Positions 25,201 through 39,361 of a stretch of DNA of 64,000 bases are shown here, piece by piece (the first letter of the stretch is position 1; the number at the start of each line of letters is the position of its first letter). The stretch covers positions 537,095 to 601,094 of the forward strand of contig VXAI01000308.1 in the NCBI GenBank assembly GCA_013399305.1, written 5' to 3'. Under the pieces are notes generated by a model. The model was not told the origin of the DNA, ran no database searches, and saw only the letters and a list, made by a program, of their open reading frames with translations. This stretch comes from Rostratula benghalensis. Taxonomy: Eukaryota; Chordata; Aves; Charadriiformes; Rostratulidae. Position numbers and translations under genes: made by a program.

Positions 25201-28200
25201 GAGTTGTAGAAACCCTTGTTAAAATACGTTTGAGGTAAATCCAATTCTGAATCCTATGAGGCCTGATGATTTGAGACACTGGGCTTGGCAACATTTTTGG
25301 AAGTGATACCTCTAAGACAGCTGAAAGGTACCCTTTTTAAAAAAATACAGATACGGATAGTTCAGAGATATTTCTGTTTAACAGAATTCAATCACAGTTT
25401 CCCCCTCCCCTGTTTTTATGGATATAAAATGCTTCTGCAATACCTAGGCATTCTGTTACCAGATCCTCTGAATCCAAGTTATTCCTGAACATCTGAATTG
25501 AGCAGCAAAGGGCTATACCCCACAGCAAAGAAGATATGTACCTTGGGTTCAAATTTTTTATGGCCTTCTGGCATCTACTTTCTAGTATCAACTCTGTCCT
25601 GCTTAGATTCCATTTTAAAGAGCTGCTTTTCTGGTCTGATCCTCAACATAAAAGCAGCTGACCCGCAGTCTGAATCATGGCATGTGTATGCTTTGTTGAA
25701 GTGGAGAGCTGGTAGTTTTGTTGCTATAGGGTGAATTTCTTCCACAGCAATGGAATTAACTTGCTCAGTACATAATTACACATGAATCTCAGTCTGAACA
25801 TATTTCCCTTTCTTCTCTGCCAGCTTTTGATGGAAAGAGCTTGCAAAGATTTTAGGGGCTGTTTAGGAGTTTTCCAGAGGGCTCTAGCAAGACTGGGACC
25901 CAAACTCCCTGAGGTCCAGACATTTTTTGTGACTTTTTAACCCACTGATCTGCTTTCCCCCACCTCTATAGAAAGAAAATGATTCTTGCTTTCTATAATT
26001 ATTCTATCTCTAGAGCTGAGGACAAGCGGAAGAGACTAGATGTCAGCACATATCTGTAGGGCTGCTAATTTCCACCCCTGTCCAATCTGATACAGACTAT
26101 GCAGATATTAATTAGGAATTCTGTTTACTCCCATAAACTATCTAAACACCTCATGTTCAGCCTCTGATTTATTTCTCTCAATTCACTGTTGATGCTTCCG
26201 TCTCTCTCCTGTCTTGTCATTCCACAATGATAAATACAATGATATCAGATACTAGTTCTTGGCCTTGGTGTTCTCTCTTTACTGAGCATTTCCTGGATTT
26301 TCTTTATATGCTATATTAGAAACAAATACTTCTGAAAATAAAAATGTCTAGAAGCACAACCAGTGAAAGGACTGCTTCAATTGAGTAGATTTGACAAGCA
26401 GAATTAGGTCTTCATGGTGGCAACTGCCACTGATGATAGAATCAAGCCTATTCTTGACTATGTTGGAATGATCTCAAAAAGTCTAAGAGTTCTGGTCCTC
26501 AGAGGTGAAAGTTCCATTACACCAGAGTTATCTTACAACTTGGAGAGGTTACATTCTACTGCTGACGTAGTATTTACTCTATTTCTCAATTTAGTCTTCT
26601 GTTCTTCTGAGAACCGTATGAAAAATTCTGACCTTTTTACTGGAAGGCTTCTGTTTTCCTTCTCACCTTCGGACTAAGCTTGAAATTGTGATAATCACGA
26701 TTCAGTCCAGGTAAAGCTTGGGGTATCTACTTGCATCAAGCAACTCTTCGTCTCAATATTGTCTACTTGTATAGTGGCCCCTGTGTCTTCACTACTAGCC
26801 ACAATTTTGAGCTATATTTGTGTCTAAATGTACAGTGCAGGGTTAAGATAGCAGTGTTTTTCTTCTGGGCTGTAGGGCCCATGCTTAAACTCCCAGTTTC
26901 TGTGTTGGTTCCAGCTTTGTATCTAATCACAGGGATGTGAATCATCAAGCCCCAGCTTTTGGAATCATATCAGTGATGAGATCTTTCTAATAATGCTGTT
27001 GATAATTTAGTTTCACACTCTTTACAGTGTTTTCTGTGCATCAGATAAGCTAATCAGGCAAAGAATTTCTTCTTCCTCGCAGAATGAGAGCTTTCAGGCA
27101 GTTTCATCTGTGGAGTGACCAGTACTGGGAAATCTGCCTCCTTATTTCATGTAGGAGGATAAGGGCACATTTGTTCAGCCTGAAGACCCAAAATGTTAAG
27201 GTATGGATGTTGCTATCAGACAGAATTTAGACACACAATTGTTATTTAGTTATTGTAAAGCAGACAGTTATTTTAAAGTCAGTATCTTAAAACTGAAAAC
27301 ACCTGAGATACACTTTTCTGAATTCTTTTCCATTATGTAGCTGTTTCTGATAGCAGCTAAATTTCAAGTGAATTTTTTCAGACAGCACTTAGCAGTAGAT
27401 AATACACGTTTCAATGGCAAATCAATGATAACATCAATGCTTTGTTCCCGGTACTCTAAAGTCACGAGTGAAGAAGAAAGAGTATGACTTTGGAATTACT
27501 TCTAGAATGAGTTCGCCATTTCTTGTCCATATCAATTGGGAAGCTGACTGATGCAGTCAGTCATTCAGTGCAGGTGACTTAATCTGGAAAGATCTTTTCA
27601 GATGCCCGAGAAAGTAAAGCAGCAGTTATTTTGTACCTGCTATAACACCCTTTAAGCTCATGTCAGATTGTAAATTGTCTTCAACTCTATGTTTAGACTG
27701 TCAACTCTATGTGCTGAATGGCACAGGCATTTCATTCTGAATTTCTGTAGCAAGTTTGATTGCATCTGTAAAAGATAAAAGCCAGTCCATTGGCTTCAAC
27801 CATCGGGTGTATACCTGAGGGATTTTGGATGTCCCTTTTCGTGGTCCTTTTCCTGCAAACAGTTACCAAGTGTTCACATTTAAGCCTTGCACTGATCCAC
27901 TGATTTCAGAGGAAAATAGCTCTGATCTCAAACCAAAGGAAAATAATGCAGGCGGCTTTGTGTAAAATTTACATCTTCATAACTTTTGCCTAATCCTGGA
28001 AATATGTACATTCCTTTGGCGTTTCTAGTTTGGGTTGTTTGGTTGTTTTTTTCCTTCTCCCCCTTCCCCTTTCTTCTCACCTGTAAAGGGCCCAAATGTA
28101 TTCAGCTTTTTAATTACCTAATGACTTAAGGTTTGACTTACTCTGTTTTTATCTCACACCAAACACCCACTCATCACAAATAATTCCAGCAAGGCATTTT

Positions 28201-30424
28201 CCTGTATAAACACTACTGGGCATTCAGTTCAGCAGGCATGTTCAGAGCTTCTGACCTCATGTGAAGCAGAGAAAACACTGACCTTTCTCCTTTCGATCCC
28301 ACCTTGGTCAATAGTCTATGCATAGAACGATCACACTGCATGGGATGGTAACATTTCAAATTCTTTCTCTGTCTGAAAGCAGCAAACATTTGACAAAAGG
28401 TTTCTTATGTCCTACAGCCATTCCATATTGCTATGATAGCCTTTGATTCAGGACGGTTGTATTTATGTTATCCTCCGGAATCTGCTCCATATTGCTCAAA
28501 TTACCATGGGGGTACTACTATCTTTCACATTTTTTGACCTTTTTTTCTGCCACAAACACCAGTGTTTACTCAAGCTAGAAGGTGTTCAGCCTCTCCAGGC
28601 TAAGAAAGGGAAATAGAAAACAGTATGGTTTATGCATGAGTTGAAAGACCTTGACAAAGATTTCTGTACAATGGAAGGGTTTGAACATACATTTTTCATC
28701 GCACTCCTCCAACGGTTCCCATATTTAAGTCAATCCTCAAGCAAAGGCAGCTGCTTTCCCTGCCTCAGTGATGCTGTTGTTGGTTCAAGGGATGGACTGA
28801 GACTCACTGCCAACCTCCACACAGAACTGCTGTAACTACTATATGACTCCTCCCTCACCAAAAACACCCATACAAATTATCATATAGTTTAAAAAAAGAC
28901 AATGATGTTCAGTTTTGACACCTGGGAGAAGATCAAATATAAACTTGTAAAAGCTCTGCATCTTTTACTGAATTGTGCTCTTATATCTATGATAAAACCA
29001 TTTACTATTTCAGCTTTCTGGCAGAGAATAAAACAAACAGCAAATTAATTTTCCAGATTATACCTTATGTAATAAAAATGACTGAACAAAATGTCATATA
29101 ACTCAGTATGATTTATGAATACAAATCATAAGAGGACATATTTACTGTATCAGAATATCTTCAGTTATTCATTTGAAATTGTCACTGTTATAACAATGCA
29201 GTTGCAACATCAGGAAGATGAGCAAATTTCAAATGGATAAGCACAAAATAGGATTCTGGAAGCTGCAAAAATGTATTAATGCATTGCTTAGCAAAAACCC
29301 CAAACTTTTACATTGGTCCTTTATTTCCATACTGGTCATTACTTTTTAAATTTGTCTCTCAAAAATCAGAGAATGTGTTAGAGAGCAGCTGAATGGAAAT
29401 TAAAGTGTATTTGTACTGCAAAGAGCTTGCAAATCCTTAGGTCTTACTTTTACAGAATTTTGGTCAGCCTTAGCAATCCTCTTGAAACATGAGCTATAGA
29501 TTAGGTAAGCACTAGTCAACTGAGCTGAATAATAAATATTTGCTTCCTCACTTGTGTGAATTGCTCCTAAGACTTTCAGAGGATTTCTTCTATGTCTTTA
29601 ATCAGTGTTGAAGTAGCAGAAATTTAAACAGTAAGGGCCATATCTGAAGGAATTTAAGCAGCAATCCCACGTAAGTTATGTGCAATCAAGATAAAAAATG
29701 AAGCTTTTCATCAGCTCCATGAGCTCTAAGGCCTAGACTTGTACTCATCTTCTGCTTTGCACTGCTGGTAGATGATATTATGGAACTGATTTTTTTTATT
29801 ATTTTTTATTTTTTCAACAAATCATTGTTTTTCACTGCCTGGAACTATACAAGAGACTGTGTTTTTCAGGCTGCACAAGGACAAGTCTTAAGTTTACCAG
29901 TGCCTAAATAATGTGATTCCTTAGTTATTTTGTTTTCATTGCTTTCATACTCCTATTGTACAAGTCAAATCTACGCTAACTAACTTTCTTCTGCCTGAAA
30001 CATAGCTATGTGTGTAAACCACATTATATTAATTTTTGTCTTAGCATCGTCTTAGTTTTAACAAAAATTCAAATCAGTCTTTTATCCTTCTAGTCCTTAT
30101 TTTCTTGACACTAGCCTTTCTGTTAGGCTAAAGGGCAAATACCAGGTTATTCCTTTCATCTGTGGGCTGATGTTTGATCTTTTTGCACTAGAAGAAGATA
30201 TGTATTTTATCATGATATTCTTATATAAAAGCAGGAGCTTTGAGGGCATGTTGGGGCATAAATGCAACATACAAGAAGATCCTGAGACATTATGGATTCA
30301 GTTATTGCATTCTTGATGGTAATGAAGTGCTTGTCTATGGTATTATTTTCTAGCTCTCCTGGTGCCCCTATTTTGAAATAACAATTTTCTATAATAAAAA
30401 CTGAAAAGACTTAAAAAAAAATCA

Positions 30425-30447
30425 ATATTTGCTTTTAAAGCAAATAT
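30425..30447. repeat. 23-base near-perfect palindrome
   Basis: ATATTTGCTTT, one central T, then AAAGCAAATAT. The arms are perfect at 11 bases. It follows a short A run (30412-30420). It may form a cruciform or serve as a dyad protein site; nothing around it decides this. Confidence 0.75.
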
Positions 30448-30771
30448 GGTGCATGTTCTCCTCCATTCTAGAGCAGAAATGTGACCGTAGACCCCCACAT
30501 ATCAAGAAAGTTCTGTCTCTGTGTGCAGTTTCTGTGCCATGGAAGATGAAAATAAATTGCAGCAGTGCATTTAACACTGTGCACTATTATCTCTTGTGCA
30601 AAACAGTAATCATTCTGCACATGAAAAATATATCCTTTATAAAGCTAAAGAGAAGCTTGAAAAATCCCACTGTCCTATGTCTGTGTAGGATATATTTGAT
30701 AGCATATGATGGTATATGATATACTGTATCTTAAATTATTATTTCAAATTTTCATGTATATTTGAGCAAAA

Positions 30772-31320
30772 TCATAGAATCATAGAAGGATAGAATTGGA
30801 ATGGACCTTAAAGATCATCTAGTTCCAAGTTCCCTGCCATGGGCAGAGATAACTCCCCTAGAGCAGGTTGTTCAAAGCCCCATCCAGACCAGTCTTGAAC
30901 ACTTCCAGGTATGGGGCATCCACAACTTCTTGAGGCAACCTCTGCCAGTGCCTCACCACCCCCACAGTAAATATTTTTTTCCTGATATCTAATCTAAATC
31001 TCCCCTCTTTAATGTTAAAGCCATTACCCCTCATCCCATTACAACACTCCCTGATAAATTGTCCCTCTCCAGCTCTCCTGTAGTCCCCCTTCAGGTACTG
31101 GAAGGCTGTTGTAAGATCTTCCCAGAGCCTTCTCTTCTCCAGGATGAACAATCCCAGTTCTCTCAGCCTGTCTTCATAGGAGAGGTGCTCCATCCCTCTG
31201 ATTATTTCTGTGGTCCTCCACTGGACCTGTTCCAACAGGTCCACGTCCTCCCCGTGTTAAGGACTCCAAAGCTGGACACAGTACTCCAGGTGGGATCTCA
31301 CAAAAGCAGAGTAGAGGGAT
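30772..31320 (-). mobile_element. CR1 LINE fragment, 5'-truncated, antisense
   Basis: On the minus strand this covers the ORF2 C-terminus and the 3' UTR of CR1, ending in the octamer-type terminus (complement of TCATAGAATCATAGAA at 30772). A frame of 128 codons (30858-31244, minus) stays open and shows the CR1 C-terminal landmarks MDLLEQVQWR, LSYEDRLRELGLF, LEKRRL and WQRLPQEVV. Being open over this length suggests a fairly young copy. It lacks the endonuclease and the catalytic reverse-transcriptase core, so it has no activity of its own. Confidence 0.95.
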
Positions 31321-33152
31321 AAAACAGGTGCAAATGCTTAATGCAACAGGAATAATTTCCCCTACAGTGTGTTGTATCACATAACATATTAATGTCATGA
31401 ACCAGATTTTTGCATACCTATCAAAAATGAAAACATTCATACAGTTGTTTGTACCATCACGGTGTCTGACTCAATCTTTTTAACTGCTAGGCAAGATAAA
31501 GGAAAACGAGGTTGATTTTAATAGAGTAAAACGTTTAATTATTTCAATGTTGAAAACAATTGAAGAAATTGATTTAGTCATGGGAAAGGTAAAATTTAAA
31601 GTATGCCTGACATTGTTGGATTAACTGGCATGTAAAGTTTGTATTGTATAAGGCTCCTTGTGACTGAAGAAGAGAAGTAGTAATTTCCAGTTCCAAAATA
31701 CCTCATTTCAGGGAGAAGTCCTGTCCTGGTTTCACTAGGCAAATTAACAGGAGGTTATTTTGTGCTCTTTGGTGCCAGCTAAAGCAAGTTTTGGATCTTG
31801 TTTAAAAATACCAGCAAATCTTACCTCACTTTTGCCACCAGAAAATCATGGCTCTAAAACCATCATTACAAGAAAAAATAATTTTCCAGACAGTTCTTGA
31901 AGTTTTCCTTTTCTCCTCCAGCTTTACAAATTAAATAATTTTATGAATTACACATCAAGGAAATATACTCACAATTCATGACATGTGAATGACTCCCTGT
32001 AGACAGTAGATATGACATAGTAATAGGTTACACAGAACAATGGCAAGACTTCATCTTAGGAAAAGGGCAAGTCATCAAAAGAGGTCACGTGTTCACAGTG
32101 TAAAGAATATGAAGACAAAGAAATGAAAATTTGAAATGCTAATGGCATGTATTTCTCTCTTAGTAAAAAAGTCCATATTTTAATTTTTCATGCTTTTTGT
32201 TTTAAATTTACTGTGTGATTCCTATGGTTAAGATTTCATGCACCTTAGTTGAAAGACTAGAGTAATCTTTCCCATTTTTGTAAATTCTGGTGATTAAGGC
32301 AGTCCTGTCATTCATCTCAGGTGTTTAGCCGTAACAGATGTTGAATAGTTAACAGATATTGGAGAGGATACAATCCGGATATATGAGGGAATGAACATAC
32401 ATTCAGTCTAGGTGACAATACTTGCATTCTTGATCACTTTATTTAAATCAGGATTAATTTCTCCTCTAGTGCTTTGAATTATCATTTTAAAAAATAATAA
32501 TATTCCTAATGAAGCAGGAGCATGCAATTTTCTTTTCTAATTAATTGTGTATGAAAATAGATCCTGATGAGAGAAGCGCCAATAAAAACATAAACGGTCT
32601 GTGACAGAAGACTTACAAAGTCATTGAAGCAGAATTAAATAAGATAAAGTTGGGCTGCTTATGCTGGACACTCAGTACAGGGCCTGAATCACTAAAAAGA
32701 CAAGTTATTAACAAGTGTTAATATGATTTAAATGGAAGTGGCCTTTGAAATGGAAGAAAAAAGTAGCATGGAAAAAAGTTAAAATCTGCAGTAAGTAGTT
32801 TATTCTAATGCTATGTTCAGATAATGATCACTAATCAGAAACCACATGTTATTTAATATTCTTTGTACCTACAAAATACACAAAATCAACATAATAAAAA
32901 GGAAGTAAGATTCTGGACTTAAAAGAAGCACATCTATCTTGCAGTAAGTCTTAATGATTCTGCTGTTTTCTCACAATGAAATTGAATTTATTACATGTCA
33001 AGGGCTGCTTTAAAATATAGGTTTGATCAAAACTAGAAAGCAAGCACTTAATCTCATTAAAAATATCATAGCTTCAGCATTTAGCATGTTCTTCTGAATC
33101 AGAATGCAAAGAAGTCAAAAAATGCAGAAGGGTCAAAACCAACAAAAACTAA

Positions 33153-33170
33153 AACACACACACACATACA
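33153..33170. repeat. Short (CA)n microsatellite
   Basis: About seven CA units followed by a degenerate TACACCC tail. It is a short tract with no further significance visible. Confidence 0.8.
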
Positions 33171-34409
33171 CCCATGTCTGAATCACAAAACATACTGGAG
33201 CTGAGTTTTGTTGAAGAAAATACAGTTCCATAAAGGATCCAGGCTTAGGAAGATGCACCTTTCCCATGGAAAAAGAAATTATTGAAAAAGTTCCAACTCC
33301 TTCAATTTCTCTTTAAGGAATATACTTTCAGTGAAATTTGTGTATCTGAATCACAGCTTCAGGGAAAATCATATTTCATTCTGAGCAGTTACTGCAAGTT
33401 TTGAAAGCAGTATTCCAAAACACTGAGTTGGCTTTAAGTTATAAAAATATACTATCAGCATTTTTTGCTTGAAAATTTAACATTCTTATAAGCCCTGATG
33501 GCACTAATGCCGTATATTCTCAGCAGTCTGATATGTGTCAGAAATAGCTGTGCTTTCTGAGCAGATGGAATCCCAGGACATAGTTAAACCTGTTTATATT
33601 CTTCCTATCATAGGTACTTGTATGAAAAACGAGAGACAAGTTTCTTCATGGGATAAGGCTAGAGGAGAGGTAGAGTAGGGGGTTTGTAGTCCTGGAATTA
33701 TGTTGTCTGGTAGCACAGCCTGAAGGCTGCTTGGGGAAGAATGTGAAATACTGCCTTCTAAAATCTCTTATAGCTTTCCAAGCCCCTTCTCTCAGTCCCT
33801 CTCTCTGTAATGCATGCCATTTCCACCACTTCCCCATCAATATTCTTCAAAGAAAGGAAACTCCCATGCTAGATTATTTCCTCATTATGAAGAACATTCT
33901 GGTTTAGAACTGTAAGAAAAGTGACGTATCTCCACAGTGCAGGGGAAGAAGTAGCTTAGCAAGTATGGGTAGTTGAGAAGAAGAAAGGTCTGTTTTTCTG
34001 ATATGAGAGGCATGAAGAGAGGAAGTCTGCTTTATATGTTCTCTGGGGCATAGATGTTCTATAAAGAAAACGTAATGGTTCTAGAAGCTTTTATTTTTTG
34101 ATTCTTGTATTTTTCAGATGCTAGCAGAGGGAAACATCATCTGCTTTTGTAGTCTCTGAAGCAAATGCAACCAACATCCTCTCTGATACAGAATCCTCTA
34201 GGGTATGAGAAGAAATAATTATCTAGAGATTATGTGACAATCACAAAAAGGTAAGTAAACATGGGAAGTCATGACACCAAGTATGTCTTGTGAGTCAAGA
34301 ATTGTCTCTCACTTGCAGGGACAAATCAATACAAATCAGGACAAGAAAGGGATCACAGCAGATGCGCATCTGAGCTTTACAAGTGAGTTGGAAAAACATC
34401 CAGTTTTGT

Positions 34410-34446
34410 GGATTTCACAGTATTTCACAGTATTTCTGTGAAATAC
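34410..34446. repeat. Hairpin with an extra tandem arm copy
   Basis: GTATTTCACAG (34420-34430), loop TATTT, then CTGTGAAATAC (34436-34446) form perfect 11-base arms. Just upstream, GATTTCACAG (34411-34420) is a second, nearly identical copy of the left arm. The right arm could thus pair with either of two left arms. Confidence 0.75.
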
Positions 34447-34901
34447 TTTATAATTATCTCGTTGTCTAAGAATTATGCCTTTTCTTGTTTTCTTATCGGA
34501 GGACCTGAACACTTTCAATAGACAAGGGGTAAAAATATGCACTCACCTCATGCTAGCCAATTTTGGGTCAACAGAATGTTCAGCAGGAGGAGGTGAACTC
34601 GGGTGCCAGATTTGAAGTTGTCTGTGGAGGCTTTAGATTCTACTTGGAGATAAACATACTTCAGGCCTTGAGGAACGTAATCTAACTGGTCTTGCTCTGA
34701 GCAGGTCATTGTAATAGAAAAAAAGAATGTATGCAGTTAAGTAGTTTGAAGAGAGGTTTGTATTAGTTGTTTTAGATAAACATTATAATACAAGCCAGTT
34801 TCCAAAAGCTGATAGTAGTGCATTAAGTTTTTATTTTTTTAACTCTTTAATATTTTTAACATATATATAATGTTATAAAAAATATTCATACTGTAGGTTG
34901 T

Positions 34902-34917
34902 TATATAACGTTATATA
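34902..34917. repeat. Perfect 16-base AT-rich palindrome
   Basis: TATATAACGTTATATA is fully self-complementary and sits in a very AT-rich patch (about 34835-34920). Such sequences extrude readily and are often polymorphic. An AACGTT core is included, but a protein site is not implied. Confidence 0.75.
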
Positions 34918-37900
34918 CTTCATACATGCGAAAATGTGCTCATTAGACAAATGCAAAGCAAAGGTATTCATAAAATATTTTATTCATAAAATACTAAAAA
35001 TGAGAGTTTGGGAGCAGAAGAACCCTTTGAAAATTCATGATCTTTCTTTAAATTGTTTGGCAAAAAACATGGCACTGCAAGGAACAAACATTATGAAGTC
35101 TGCAAAGAATTAGCATTTTTCAAATTAATTTTTCTAATCTGAGGTAAGACTTTTATCCCTTTGAATGTGCTTTAAGAGGATGTTCAAAATCCATGTGAAC
35201 CATCTTATGTAAAATAAAGTATTTCTTTCTATTTCAAATAATTTTCAAGGGTTTTTTCAGAAATTTTTTTGATTGATCTGTAATGGTTCTTTTGGAACTG
35301 CAAGCAAAATCAATCAGTCCAAGAGGAGAAACCTAAATATGCTTTAATCAAAACAACACTAATCTTGCTCTGACACCAAGACTAAAGCAAGCTGTGAAAT
35401 GTTCTTTGATTTTCAGACTTAACAGTTAGAAGTGCACGTTCTGTGTCTAACAGGCTGGTACTAAATAGCTGAGTTAAGCCATGAATAATGAAATCAAATA
35501 TAGAACCTGCAGGAGCTACAATCTCAGAATCGTCTCAGAAAACTTAAGGATATTGCCTTTCCCTTGTTTCCAGTAGCTCAAATGGAGAAAAATTCTGAGA
35601 ATTGTCTGAACACATCTAGCTTTTGCAAAAACTCACTAACATCCTAGCCCTATCCAGAAGCAAATTTCCGTTTTGAGATTTATTAGCAATGAAAAATGCT
35701 CAGGGAAATATATCCAAAGGAAAGAACAAAAGCAACTGAGAGAAATCCATATTTCTATGAAGGGACAAAAACATGCTGTCTGTCTTTTCCACTTGAGTAT
35801 TCTTCAGCAGCAAACCTCCTTCAGGCTTTTTCAAAAATTTATTTTGCACAATGTACAAATCTTCTTGTGGAACAGAAATGGTAACCAAGAATGATAAACA
35901 TAAGTTTAATATCACAGTGGAACTGCTAAATGAATAAGAGGAATTAAATTATTATTTAATAATTTAAGTAAGAAAAGGAGAGAATACGATTACAGTCTCA
36001 AAGAGAGATTGAAAAAGCCATGGAGTTGTGGACCTTGTTTTCAGGTCCTGCTGAAAGACTTTAGATGGCTTCACTGGCACATTAGAAAGCCAACACTTCT
36101 GGATGGAAAAAACCCACCTTTTCCTGTGCATGGCCAGTTTATTGAACTCTGGGAAGAAACACACAATTCTCAAATGCCAAGCAGGACATAAAAACCTGAA
36201 TGACTTGCCACTGGTTCCTAGAAAATGTATTCCTGAGTCTTTTTGCATCAGCAAGAATGATCAGCCAATCCTATCTCTGTCTTTTAATCCCTTTTCACCA
36301 TAGCACCACTCCAAAGCCAAGAGAGATTCAATGATGCAAAGGAGCATTGAGGTGAATCTTCAGCTTGAATGCTACCAAGTAGATTGACCTGAGGAGGCTG
36401 CACATTGAAAATAGTAAAATTTCTAAACAAATATTTAAAAGTGCTTTTGTTTGGTGGCAGGTTGTATGAATATTTGCTGAATGATGTGATAACTAGGGCA
36501 GGGCATTGATTCTAGGTAAAAGTAAAATGGTGAAAAAAGGTATTTTCAGGTTACACTAGCTCTGCAGCTGGTTTAATAATGCAAGTAGCTGAACTTGCTC
36601 GGCAGAGGAGGCAGGAAGGAGGTGGAAAGGACATCAAAAGAAAGACAAAAAAAACTCAATCCACAGACTAGAGGGATTTCTGGCATGAAGCTCTGAGAGA
36701 AAAAGTGTGATGAGAGCATGAAAAGAGATTTTTCTTGAAAAATATCAATCCTCTTACAGAAGATATGAACAAATATAATAAACTGAAGCAGGGTTTTCTG
36801 CCCTGTACACTCAAAATATTATGGTTGCTTAAGCAAACAAAATGTGATTATCCTGAGATACAAAATCATACCTTACGGGAAAACATTCAGTGTTTTCAGC
36901 CACTGAATGAGTCCAACGACACAAAAAAAGAGGTGTTATGCAGCAGAGTAATATATCAACAGTGTAACAACAGTATCATGAAAACAACAAAAAACCCCAG
37001 CTACTCCACAAAACTGAATCTAAATCTTAAGATAAAAGCTAGCAGGTGAAATGCCACAGTAGAGTAATGATAATACGTGGTTGATATTTATCTCTTCAAA
37101 GTTATCCAGAAATCTTTCCATACTCTGTAATTTTGAAATTAAAATATTCTTTCGCATATATATTTACATATTTGCACTCATTTTACTGGATTTGTTTGAT
37201 AGGAAAAAATATGTCTTTCAATGGCAGAGAGAACACACATTTTCAAATCATGCTACCTGAGAATTAAGGTTGTTATTTGTACTTTCCTGACAGATTTTAA
37301 GACTAAAAAGCTTAAGCACCAGATGAAAAACCATAAGTGCCAGATGGTCCATATATTTCCATGTCCAAGTTAGAGATGACATTTACCTTCGATACCTCTG
37401 GAGCACCAAACCAAAGAAGTACAACCAGAAAGCCATAGAAAGACAAGAAACCAGAGTAATCTACAAATAATATAGCTCCTACTACTCTTTTCCAGATGCA
37501 AATTTTTAATTTTTTTTTTGCATTTCATACAGTTTCTGTGTGTCAGCTTGCTCATGTGCAACTGTTGATATTGCCCATGCACTAGAACTATTTTTTTTTA
37601 ATCTCATCAAGACAACGTATACTGCAAAGGCAAGACCTCTTTTTTTTTTCCCCCCAAAATCACAGTAGATTTGACTTATTTAACTTTTTCAGTCAAATAT
37701 TGCTTCAAGGACAGGATTGTGACACAGAGGGTATGACAGACAACAGTCTTTTGTACCTGGCTGCAAAGTCAACATCTCTTCAAAGAGAATATCTTGCTGC
37801 CAGATCCTTTTTGATTTTTAAAGATAATCCCCTTGATGATATCTTTCTACATCAAAATAGAATGATGCTATATAAGGAAATGCAATTTCCCAGATAAATC

Positions 37901-39333
37901 ATCTCCAAGCAGTTTAGGTAGAAGTGATACCTTTAGCTTTCTGCAAAAGTCAATGGAAATAAAAACTACTGTGTTTTTGCACTACAGTATATAAACTCTT
38001 TGAAGTAGATATGATTTGCTACTATATTTAGGCTTTCTAGGCCTTTTAGGACATAGTGGTAGAGTTAGAAGAACTCAGCAATAGAAAATTTTCACTGGGA
38101 TACAAAACAGACCATAAGAGTACTTTTAAAAATCTCATACAGAAACAGCAACAATGCATATCTTGCAATGCTGGTACTCCACGCTTATCAAAAATCCTCT
38201 TTCATCAGCAGCATACTTTCTTTGCAAAAAGAGCCCTATGTTTAACTTTGCAAATATAATGTTTGACTAGATACATAAAGACCTATATTGTGCAATTTAT
38301 CCTTCTCCATATTATAGGTAAACTTGGTGGAATAATAGTTTTTATGAAAACCACCTTTGCGTTTATAGAGACAAAACATTCATACTCTAGGGGCAGCTAA
38401 AGCAGGAAAATTTATGGCTTTCATGCCAGATGGTGTGAGATTTTACTTTATAAGAAGCCAGTTGGCTGCATTGCTTGCAGAACTCACCATCAGTGGAGAT
38501 GAGTTGATGCCTGAAACGGGTCTCTCAGTTTTAAGAACACAAGAATTTCTTCCTGAAAATGTTTCAAATTCTGACCATGCAGTTTTTTCAAATGACCATA
38601 CAATTTCTTCAAAGTAATTTTCTATGCAATCTGTACCTTTTCTTATCATCCATACAAATATATCTTTACAAAAAAACCCTTCTACTTTTGATTTTTAAAT
38701 TTGTTTTTGTTTGATTACCTTATTTCATATGAAAGGCTATTGAAAGAGACACATTAGTGTAAATAACAGGATTTTCTACGGCTAAGGAAATAAGTAAGTA
38801 GAATATAAAAATGGACTACAACTCCTCAGGTCACAAAGTAAAGTAAATGCATACAACCTTTTGTAGGCAAATTAAAAGTTACTGGATATGAATTAAACTG
38901 CTGGAAATCTGTTGGACTCCATCTTGTTTGTCATCCTCTTCCAAGAAGTGGAGCCTGTTATCCTGGGCTATCCACTGCATCAACCATGTCTGCAGGACTT
39001 TCAGCCATTTCAGGGGGCACAAGTAGAGACAACTTGTGTCTGCATGCAATAGAGGTAAGTGGACTTTCAGTGTATGCACATCCATTAGATTTTATGTGGG
39101 ATGATGTACGAATATCTCTTTAGAACCAGTTATAAATTAGTTGACTTCCTCTGGCAGTAGATTACTTGCTTGAAAGGACTGCTTCTTGTAAGCCAAACAC
39201 AAAATCCATAAGCACCTACACAGCTTGGAAAAGGCAGAGACTTCAGAATGAAAGGTTTGTGCTGGGCAATCAATAGTTCAGACACACCCCCTTCATGTTC
39301 CGGAATCTGGGTAGGGAGGTTGCTGGGTATAAC

Positions 39334-39361
39334 AAATGGCTTCCTCAACAGGAAGCCATTT
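39334..39361. repeat. Perfect 12-base stem with 4-base loop
   Basis: AAATGGCTTCCT, loop CAAC, AGGAAGCCATTT. All twelve base pairs are perfect. The stem would be stable in single-stranded DNA or RNA. No downstream T run in the sense of a bacterial terminator is present, and none would be expected here. Confidence 0.85.

Larger units (their letters stand above)
24566..30771. other. Unique AT-rich non-coding stretch
   Basis: No gene is supported; frames stay below 100 codons. Motif-dense blocks at 25031-25200 and 28090-28215 are candidate regulatory elements. A 23-base near-palindrome lies at 30425-30447. I see no recognisable repeat between 24566 and the CR1 at 30772. Confidence 0.55.

Noticed and set aside
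30858..31244. 128-codon minus-strand frame as an independent gene
   Set aside because: It is the C-terminal part of CR1 ORF2 and is covered by the CR1 annotation.
31722..31740. TGTCCTGGTTTC as the start of an avian endogenous retrovirus LTR
   Set aside because: Only the first dozen bases match. The following sequence diverges and no TATA, poly(A) signal or LTR end is found downstream.
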